Source: Balaenoptera acutorostrata
Taxonomy: Eukaryota; Chordata; Mammalia; Artiodactyla; Balaenopteridae
NCBI RefSeq assembly: GCF_949987535.1
Contig: NC_080078.1
Coordinates: 27,920,942 to 27,984,941, forward strand
Direction: 5' to 3'
DNA: 64,000 nucleotides
Below the pieces are notes generated by a model. It saw nothing but the letters and a program-made list of their open reading frames with translations, was not told the DNA's origin and ran no database searches. The translations under genes and the position numbers were made by a program. This document shows positions 56,211 to 64,000 of the stretch, piece by piece (the stretch's first letter is position 1; every line of letters begins with the position of its first letter).

Positions 56211-56439
56211 CACATAGGGACGTCATCCCTGACTGTCCTATTGCAAATCCCAACTCCACCCCAGCATTCTCCAGTCCTTAAAGTGTTTTTTCCCCTCTTA
56301 GGACAAAGGGAAACCCCCAATACAGACTGACATAGACCTGGTCTCAGAAGACCCCACAGTATACATTAAATTTGTACCACTTTCCTACAAAATTATCAAG
56401 AGACTTAAAAATATCTGTTCCATTGACTCATACAAATAG

Positions 56440-57040
56440 CCTAAGGTAATATCATGAGATACAAAGAATGATGAGTGGGAACATTCATCCAAGTAGCATT
56501 TATAGAAGTGAAACACTGGAAATCACCTAAATATCGAACCATAAGGGAATGGATTGAAATGTTATTGCACAGGGACTTCCCTGGTGGTGCAGTGGTTAAA
56601 AATCCACCTGCCAATGCAGGGGACACGGGTCCAATCCCTGGTCCGGGAAGATCCCACGTGCCGCGGAGCAACTAAGGGTGCGTGCCACAACTACTGAGCC
56701 TGTGCTCTAGAGCCCTTGAGCCACAACTACTGAGCCCGCACGCCTAGAGCCCGTGCTCCGCAACAAAGAAAAGCCACCGCAATGAGAAGCCCGCACACCT
56801 CAACGAAGAGTAGCCCCCGCTCGCCACAACTAGAAAAAGCCCGCGCAGCAACGAAGACCCAACACAACCAAAAAAAAAAAAAAAAACTGTTATTGCACAT
56901 CAGTGTGTTGGAACACCATGCAGGCATTTTAATTCTTTACTACTGTAGGGATGCCATTAGAGTAAAAAATAAATCTGGACATTAATATTTACTTACAGTG
57001 TAATTCTGAAGGGGTGCATGGGAGACTATATTTCAAACTG
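56440..57040 (+). repeat. L1M remnant split by SINE copy h
   Basis: Sense old-L1 text before the SINE ('gaaacactggaaatcaccta', 'ataagggaatggattgaaat') and after it ('ttggaacaccatgcaggcat', 'tgccattagagtaaaaaata'). Confidence 0.7.
56572..56887 (+). mobile_element. CHR-type SINE copy h, 12 bp TSD
   Basis: Longer CHR variant with an extra CACAACTACTGAGCC unit (near 56688 and 56722) and an A-only tail. Perfect TGTTATTGCACA flanks at 56560-56571 and 56888-56899. The B box is mutated (GGGTCCAATCC), so it is older than copies f and g. Confidence 0.93.
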
Positions 57041-57044
57041 TTAA

Positions 57045-58440
57045 GCTTCTCACGGTTGGAAAGAAATACGAGTGAATACTCTCTTTATCTCTTCTATATT
57101 TTCTAAGATATGTTTACAACAAACATGCATTACACTCATAAGGAAATAATATTGTAATCTACGTGAGGTGGTTTTTTTTTCACAAGTCCCATCATGTGTT
57201 TCGTTGCCATGAATACTATCATCTGCCCCACCAACAGAATGTGATCCCTCCGAAAGAATGCTGTCAACCACATTCCCAGTGTTTCTGGACACAGTGAGGC
57301 AGGAACCTACTTTTTTTTTTCCCTGTGTACTGTTCAAAAAACAGCAGGTACAGCAAATAACAACCCTCTAGATAATACAAATGGGTAAATATTGCTGGGA
57401 TTCGTTACATGAAGTGCTAAAAAATATAACTTGAGGATATAACCACTTATTTTCCCACCCTCAGATATCCCAGCATCTGTTCCTGCCAAAAGATGGAGAG
57501 TGGGGAATTTTCCAGAGGAAAAAAAAATCAAGTCTTTTCTTTTAAACTGACAGAGGAAGAGGTGCGGTTGATGATGGAGGAAATGCTGCATTAAATACAA
57601 TAAAAGATTTGGCTGTTATCACTACTGAAAGCACAAGTGAGCTGGATTTTGCAGCATGAGAGTGACAGGTGAGACCGACGGAAGGACTGGGGATTAAGAG
57701 ACACTTTTCAGATTTGCAAGGAAGGCAGGGAAAATCCTTCCTCTTCTTTAACTACTAGACATACAGAGTCTGATACAGGCTTAAGAGATGTAGGCTGATT
57801 CCACCAGGACTTGCCTTGTGATTTGGGGGAAAAGCAATTCAAGGAAAAGCTCTAGGAAAAGGAGGAAAAAAGTTCTCTTGGAATCAATGTTTCTTCCTCT
57901 GTGTTTTCAAACTTTCTCTTTGGTACACCATGGGTGTTGTTCATCTCTCTGTGCATTGAGTGATAAATTTTTCATCACTGGTTGTCACATCCTTTTGCCT
58001 TCCTAGGGGTTTTCCCTCTTCTAACCCCTCCTTTCACCCTGCCAATTCTTGACAACAATGTTAAACCACACCTGCTTGGCCTCTGAGAAATCTCTCATCT
58101 CCCTAGGCCCCTGCAGGAAGGTGAAACCATAAGGTAAAAAGGCTCACAGCTGGCCCCAAGCCTGATCTGCAAACCAAGGCCAGTCTCTACCTTGGGCTCA
58201 ATTTCCAACGCCCTCTAAAGGACTGGCCAATGTCAGGCAGTGCCTACCTGATACCCTGGGCCAATGTCAGGGCAGGAGAAGCAGCCAGAGTTTTGTGAAG
58301 ACACTACTGAGATCTTGGGGGTTGATTTTTGAAGCTTTGATTGAGTTCAGTACTTTTCCAGAATAGTAGGAGGCCTGGAGTGGCTGGGCAGCTGACCTGA
58401 ATTCAGGATGATAAAATTGTCCTGAGCAGACCAACCCTCT
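57045..58440. other. No gene seen
   Basis: Unique-looking DNA. Minus-strand frames of 88 and 95 codons (57050-57600) lack domain features. Confidence 0.45.
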
Positions 58441-58611
58441 ATTTCAAAAAGTGGTCTTAAACTAGAGGTCTACAGTCAAATTCAGCCCATAAATATATTT
58501 TCCTTGGCCTCTACTGTGATTTTTATTTACTTAAAATTACTTGTCAAGATGTAACACTTGAATGATTCTATGTGAAAATCTGCATTTGACTTTTTAAAAA
58601 TAAAAAGATCT

Positions 58612-59010
58612 GGTTGTAGAGTATGATGTTTAAGAATGTGAACTCTCGAGCCAGATTTCCTGATTTAGAATCTCAGCTTTGTGAATCTCAGCAAGGTATC
58701 AAACCTCTTTGTGCCTCAATTTTCTCATCTGTAAAATGGGAATAATAATAATAATGCCTATGTTAAGTCCTTGTTTTAAGGATTAAATGAACTAATATAA
58801 GCAAAAATTTTTTAACTTTTAAAATTTATTTATTTGGCTGCACTGCGAGGCTTGTGGAATCTTAGTTCCCCAACCAGGGATCGAACCTGGGCCCTCTGCA
58901 GTGAAAGCATGGAGTCCTAACCACTGGACCACCACGAATTCCCTAAGCAACGTTTTCAGAACAGTGCCTACCATATATAAGTATTAGAACAGTTGCTACA
59001 TTATGTTGCT
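58612..59010 (+). repeat. MIR SINE remnant split by a SINE
   Basis: Sense MIR at 58612-58803 ('ctctcgagccagatttcctg', 'ttttctcatctgtaaaatgg', (AAT)n) and at 58944-59010 ('ttcagaacagtgcctaccat'). Confidence 0.88.
58805..58943 (-). mobile_element. Older short CHR/artiodactyl-type SINE
   Basis: 'aaaatttatttatttggctg', reverse B box 'agggatcgaacctgggccct', 'ccactggaccaccacgaatt'. Short flanking match TAAGCAA at 58798-58804 and 58944-58950. Confidence 0.88.
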
Positions 59011-59289
59011 GTTAACACGGGGCAGGGCTTTCACAACAGTTATCTCCCTCGCTCAAGATAAGACATAACCGCTCCATTTAATTATGCTTCCCACACCACT
59101 CAATTCACTCATTATATTAGCTTCCTGACCTTTGTAAGTATTTGAGTTTGAGACCCCTGGCCTCCAATGAAGATACAGTATTTGCCAATGTGGGACCTTT
59201 GTAAACGCCACGAGGGTCATACAGCCTTAGGCAGCAACCAGGAGATCCCACAGCTGCAGATTTCCTCACACCAGGAGATCTATGAGCAC

Positions 59290-59720
59290 AGTCAGTGAAC
59301 ATGACTTCCTGCTCTTGATTTGGCCACGTGGCTTGGTTTGATTCGCCAACTGCATAAAACAGAATTGATGATGTGTCGGTTCTGAGCCTAAGCCTTACAT
59401 GTTTCCTCTCACATTTCACCATTTCTATTGAGAAGGAAAAGCTCAGGCTAGATGCTGGTCCCTGGAAGAAAAGGAGTGACACCTGAAGTACGGCTTCCCC
59501 AGTTAAAGTGATCTTTCCAATCCAGCAAAGAGTAGGGTCCCAGTTGACCTGCAGAAGTATTAACAACCCAGCAGAGATCTGCTGAAACCAACCAAGATCA
59601 GCCAATCCATAGTGAACCCACACTCAATTTGAGATATAATAATAAATGGTTGTTTTTTGAAGCCACTGAGTTTTGGGGTGGATTGTTACATAGCAAACCC
59701 CAGTAGATAAACTGTCCAGT
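59290..59720 (+). mobile_element. MLT1-type MaLR LTR
   Basis: Sense LTR: 'gatttggccacgtggcttgg' (59318-59337), 'aataataaatggttgttttt', 'tgaagccactgagttttggg', 'gtggattgttacatagcaaa'. The 168-codon minus-strand frame at 59117-59623 is antisense to it. Confidence 0.8.
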
Positions 59721-59724
59721 GGAA

Positions 59725-60095
59725 CCCTTTAGCATCACCAAGTGACCAAACGGGATATTGCACATTTTCCCAAGATACAGTGATGATACCATCTGTGTTA
59801 GGTATGGCCAGAAGCTCTCTGAGAACTGGGCTCCTGTCTAACTCACATGAAGAGTCAAACATTCAAGGGCTGGAGTATTGGGTAGTCAGTTGGGTACACC
59901 AACCCTTCACAAAACCTTGGACAAAATCCCAGGACACAGCAGGAGACAACCCAACACCCTTCATGGATTTTCTCAGTTCCCATGGCTTATTTTCTTATGG
60001 TTCTTGTTATCTCCACATCCTCATACATACACAGAATTATCACCAAGTTTTTGTCCATTTGTTAGTTTTAACTGTTTATCTTGGCTACACAATGT
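59725..60095. other. No gene seen
   Basis: Overlapping plus-strand frames of 105 and 76 codons (59780-60108) lack domain features. Confidence 0.45.
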
Positions 60096-60099
60096 AAGA

Positions 60100-60545
60100 A
60101 TGGACTGATGGAGGCAGAGTCAGGAAGAAAAGTTAAGAAGCTATTGGAGGTGCCAAGTGGAAGGTAGTGTCAGTTTGAATGAAGACTGTATGAGTAAGGA
60201 AGGACATAAGTGAGGAGATTCAGTAATGAAAACAATGTCAATAACAACTCTTATCAGGTGCTTATGTGTCAGCCACTGTTCTAAAAGCATTACACATATT
60301 TAAGCAACAATCTTATGAATTAGGTACTGTTACTCCCTCCATTTTACAGATGATGATGTCGAGGCCAAAGTGATGCAGCCTGCAGATGGTAGATTGAAAC
60401 CCAGGAAGTCTAGATCCTGAGTCTGGGCTCCTAACCACTGCATGATTCTGCTACTGCATTACTTAAGAGCTTTGCAGGTGGTAGAATAAGCAGGACTTAG
60501 TGGTTGAATAGCCATAGGGGTGATGAACAGGGAGTTCTAAACAGT
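60100..60545 (+). repeat. L2 remnant split by a MIR
   Basis: L2-like sense text before ('aagaagctattggaggtgcc') and after ('aagagctttgcaggtggtag') an antisense MIR at about 60235-60465. Confidence 0.5.
60235..60465 (-). repeat. MIR SINE remnant
   Basis: Antisense MIR: 'ggtgcttatgtgtcagccac', 'tccattttacagatgatgat', 'ctgggctcctaaccactgca'. Confidence 0.85.
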
Positions 60546-60932
60546 TCAAAAACAACATGGTCTTCTCATTTGTTCTAGGGAAGAATGTGTGTCCTGTGTG
60601 TGTACCAATTTACAATGACAAACAAGAAGAAGCCCACTAAGAAGAGAAGATTCATGGGAGAATGGTTACTGTCAACAAATATTTGGTGGATTGTCACATA
60701 TTTGGTTCTGACTTGTTCTCTGGGGATCAAGGACTTAGAACTGAGACAAAGAGGTGGGAGGAACTTGAAAGGAGGAGTTTGATTTTAATGTTTGGAGTAA
60801 TTTTCCTTGGTCAGCACTTTACATGGATAGGATGAGCCGCTTTGGAGATACAGAGATGCCGGGCACTGCAGTTGTCTAAGCAGGGAATCAACATCACCTG
60901 GCAGTGATAATGAATAGAAGAATCCAGCCGTG

Positions 60933-60933
<1 letters not shown>

Positions 60934-60973
<40 letters not shown>
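60934..60973. repeat. (TG)20 microsatellite
   Basis: About 20 uninterrupted TG units. Confidence 0.97.
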
Positions 60974-60974
<1 letters not shown>

Positions 60975-62070
60975 TAAACAAATAAATTATCTCAAAACAA
61001 TCACAGGACCATTTTGTGACAACTTCTGAATTTGTCTACCACAGCTGAGTACTCATTTCAATCTTGTGGAGGCTATTTGAAATCTGTTTGCCTCTGATTT
61101 TTCTAGTCAATACAGTAGCCAAGACTCAGCAAGATAAACAGCCGTTTGAAGGGGAAAAAAACCCTGGGTATTCTTGGCTTTGTCTTGTTCTTTAAAAAAA
61201 AAAAAAAATCCTTGTTTGATGAGGAGCAGCATTCCTTCTCTCTAGAGCAGAGATCAATAATGGCTCTTCTGCTAGAGCCAGAATGTATATTTTCTTCAGT
61301 TCCAGGGCTTGACTGCTGGGAGCAGGGAAACGTCATTCAACTGGATGCCCTAGAACTTTTGCTCTTTGACAAAAATTTTAAAAAGTGCTTTGGAAGAGGT
61401 CACTTTCTAGACAGCCCCTCAGCCTCAGAGTCTTTCACCTTCTCCCTGCCCTTGTCTTGAATTGAAGATTTCTTTCTGTATAACTCCCCCTTGTCTGAGT
61501 GACTGGTGCTATCTGGTAGGAATCAGATGGCCAATTATAGGACTAGGAGTAGATCTCTGGGACTTTCTCTTAACTACATGATGGAGGCTACCAGTAATAG
61601 AGAGATCAGTGCAAACTGGATAGTTGAGGTAGAATTAAAAAGATGAGGAAAACAACTCAGAAGATCTGCCACATGATTTGGTATGAGCACAGAGCTGGGT
61701 AACAGCGTCTAAATAGAAAGATCAGAGAAATGTGAACACAGGGATAGTCTAAGAGGTGTGGTACCAAGACAGAAACAGAGAAACCCAAGCCTTTCTTGAT
61801 GAGCTGAACAGGGGGGATACCCAACTCCTCTATGGTAGGGTTCCAACTATTTGATATGAAAAAGAATGTGTTAAGGGCGGTCTGGTTTAGAAGCAGCAGT
61901 CAGGACAAACACACACATATTCTGAGTTGTAACTGGATTCCTGTCAGTCACAGCCTAGAGGCTCTTAGAAATCAGGGGCTCAGTCCACCTTTGGCTTTTC
62001 CCTAGCTCAGCACCATGGACAGAACACAGAGGCCATGGTGGCTCCACTGTTGGTCTCTGCTTTTCATTAA
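60975..62070. other. No gene seen
   Basis: Unassigned DNA. The 104-codon frame at 61146-61460 runs through an A-run (61194-61208, Lys stretch) and is not supported. Confidence 0.45.
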
Positions 62071-62074
62071 GATT

Positions 62075-62160
62075 ATATATGTATAGCTGATTCACTTTGT
62101 TATAAAGCAGAAACACACCACTATAAAGCAATTATACTCCAATAAAGATGTTTAAAAAAA
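62075..62160 (+). mobile_element. 5'-truncated L1 3' terminus (~85 bp)
   Basis: 'gtatagctgattcactttgt', 'tataaagcagaaacacacca', 'gcaattatactccaataaag' and an A run. Only the last part of the L1 3'UTR. Confidence 0.85.
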
Positions 62161-62164
62161 TCAC

Positions 62165-62910
62165 ATTGTAAAACAAAATTGAAATTGATCATAGAGAAGC
62201 TCCATTCAAGCTATGAAGAGAAAAAGCAGAGAAACTTATATGAGTAGGTCATGGAATCCAATGGAGGGAATGCAATCTTGACAGGAGGCCTTATGACCAA
62301 GAGATGAAAAGTCACTGCTTTCTCCATCTCCCTCTGCAGTAGCCATGTGCTGTGCTCTTCACGGTGTCTCCGGGGAAGCCCAGAGTCAAGTTTGTACTTT
62401 GCCCAACAAAAGTGGTTAAGGACATAAGTCTATACATTTTAAGTCATTTCTGGCTCTATTTTATTGCTCTTCTTTTCTGTTTTGAAAATTATCTTGCATC
62501 TATTTTGAATTTGGGCTTTCTCTTTTGATATTACACATTCTTTGGTGTCATATGACATCTTTTCTGAACAGTAAGTCAAATATCAATTTAAAACATACAC
62601 TTGACCATAAACTGACATGCATGCATATATGTGATTACATGATCTACATACACATGCTTATATTTTCTCTCAGTGCCACCCCCTTATACACCACCGCCAC
62701 AACAAAATAATTGGGAGCACTTCATAAACAACATGATCCAGAGAAAATACATCAAGTGTATTTGGGTAATGTGGTTAGTGGAGTTATTTTGCTGTTTTGT
62801 GGGGACTTCAAATTTCTAGACTGCCAGAGATGAAAGATGCAATTTGCAAAGATTACTGAAAAAAATAAGTGATATCCCATATGACCCTTGGTGATGTAAA
62901 TTTGCCACTC
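62165..62910. other. No gene seen
   Basis: Unassigned AT-rich DNA. Confidence 0.5.
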
Positions 62911-62914
62911 CTCT

Positions 62915-63250
62915 CAACAAGAACTGCAGTCTGTTTCCCCACACCTTGAGTTTGGGTTGGCCCAGTAACTTTCTTTGACCAATAGAAAGTGGTAGAATTT
63001 AATACAACACTGTAAATCAACTATACCCCAATAAAAATTTTTAAAAATTAAAAAATAAAAATATTTACTAAAAAAAAAATAGAAAATGGTAGAATTGATA
63101 TTGTACAAGTTTTGAGGTCTAGGTATCAAGAGGTCTTGCAGTGCCCACCTTCACTCTCTTGGAATGCTTCTCTGAGACCATCACAGAAGGAAGTAGATCT
63201 GGCCTACTGAAGAATGAGCAGCCACATGGAAAACAATCAAGGTGCCCCAT
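62915..63250 (+). mobile_element. MLT1-type LTR remnant split by an L1 tail
   Basis: Sense MaLR text at 62915-62999 ('ctttgaccaatagaaagtgg') and 63097-63250 ('gaggtctaggtatcaagagg', 'cactctcttggaatgcttct', 'gagaccatcacagaaggaag'). Confidence 0.75.
63000..63077 (+). mobile_element. Minimal 78 bp L1 insertion with 19 bp TSD
   Basis: Only 'aatacaacactgtaaatcaa', 'ctataccccaataaaa' and A-rich tail sequence. Flanks AATAGAAAGTGGTAGAATT (62981-62999) and AATAGAAAATGGTAGAATT (63078-63096) match at 18 of 19. Confidence 0.9.
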
Positions 63251-63380
63251 TGGCTGACAGCTTCTCCTTCCACTGCTGCTTTACAGAGGAAGCTGATGCC
63301 AGAGGCTGGACCAGAACTTAGATCTGCAGGCCTCTAATCTCATGTCCTTCAAGAGTGTTTTCAAAACTATACCTCTCCTC

Positions 63381-63750
63381 AGACGCAGACCTACTAGAGA
63401 ATGGACTTGAGGGCACGGGGAGGGGGAAGGGTAAGCTGGGACGAAGTGAGAGAGTGGCATGGACATATATACACTACCAAATGTAAAATAGATAGCTAGT
63501 GGGAAGCATCTGCAGAGCACAGGGAGATCAGCTCGGTGCTTTGTGACCAGCTAGAAGGGTGGGATAGGGAGGGTGGGAGGGAGATGAAAGGGGGAGGAGA
63601 TATGGGGATATATGTATATGTATAACTGATTCACTTTGTTATAAAGCAGAAACTAACACAGCATTGTAAAGCAATTATACTCGAATAAAGATGTTAAAAA
63701 ATAAATAAATAAAGTTGGGTCATGTGATTTAAAACAAACAAACAAACAAA
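63381..63750 (+). mobile_element. 5'-truncated L1 with 19 bp TSD and 3' transduction
   Basis: L1 3' region from the end of ORF2/3'UTR with the G-rich tract near 63418-63432 and the canonical terminus. Perfect CAAAACTATACCTCTCCTC flanks at 63362-63380 and 63751-63769. After the first A-rich tail (63696-63713) comes GTTGGGTCATGTGATTT (63714-63730), then (AAAC)n, then the target duplication. That arrangement is a short 3' transduction. Confidence 0.94.
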
Positions 63751-63769
63751 CAAAACTATACCTCTCCTC

Positions 63770-64000
63770 TGTAGGAGAAGAAAATGATGTGACAGCAGAA
63801 CTCTGTGATAACAGCAGGAAAGGGACAACACTGAGGGTCAGAAGACAGAGCTGTAGCCCCAGCCCGGCTAACAACTTGCTGGGTGTCTGTAAGCAAGTGA
63901 AATGACCTCTCTGGACAGCCACCCCCTCATGTGTGGGATGAGCAGGTCTGAGAAGGGAACCCCAAGAGGCCCCTTTAAGTTCCCATAGTCCCCGTTCATG
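63770..64000. other. No gene seen
   Basis: A MIR-like sense segment may be present from about 63840 ('cccggctaacaacttgctgg', 'gtgaaatgacctctctggac'); weak. Confidence 0.35.

Noticed and set aside
59117..59623. 168-codon minus-strand open frame
   Set aside because: Largely antisense to an MLT1-type LTR; no recognisable domain and no splice or poly(A) context.

Overview
This window is typical non-coding mammalian DNA, almost certainly from a cetacean. The main clue is a family of roughly 300 bp tRNA-derived SINEs. They begin GGCTTCCCTGGTGGCGCAGTGG, keep intact Pol III A and B boxes, end in (AAAT)n tails, and several sit between perfect target-site duplications (TSDs). These are CHR-type (cetacean/hippo/ruminant) SINEs. 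They occur with a young cetartiodactyl L1 lineage, and I saw no BovB or pig PRE1 sequence. Older layers are general mammalian or eutherian repeats: MIR, L2, L1M, MLT1-type LTRs, MER20 and other hAT elements. I found no recognisable intact protein-coding gene, no rRNA or tRNA gene and no CRISPR. All long open frames fall in L1 ORF1/ORF2, in SINEs, in LTRs or in simple repeats.

Layout. 0-9.6 kb: a candidate LTR at the left edge, MIR and L2 remnants, a CHR SINE, a 58 bp mariner-type MITE with TA flanks, and several short 5'-truncated L1 tails. 9.6-17.24 kb: a complete-length L1 on the minus strand with a 15 bp perfect TSD, a ~2.2 kb 5'UTR and broken ORF1 and ORF2. A CHR SINE with its own 14 bp TSD lies inside its endonuclease region. 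17.3-27 kb: mostly unique-looking DNA with MIR and MLT1 remnants, two CCAAT-rich stretches, and one minus-strand candidate terminal exon near 25.2-25.47 kb (acceptor, open frame, AATAAA). 27-34.6 kb: nested and adjacent SINEs, LTRs, an uninterrupted 65-unit (AC)n, and a MER20 element. 34.6-44.9 kb: MIR clusters (one MIR inside another), a hAT MITE, a perfect 77 bp tandem duplication, and LTRs. 44.9-50.56 kb: a second long L1, plus strand, 5'-truncated within the 5'UTR and broken by stops and frameshifts. 50.7-64 kb: SINEs, L1M, MIR and MLT1 remnants, a 78 bp minimal L1 tail inside an MLT1, and an L1 tail with a likely 3' transduction near the right end.

Functionally this reads as intergenic or intronic sequence shaped by successive retrotransposition waves. 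The order of insertions can be read from nesting: MIR/L2/MLT1 first, then older CHR SINEs and L1 tails, then the full-length L1, then the youngest CHR SINEs. Repeat family names come from recognition of sequence patterns, not from a database search.
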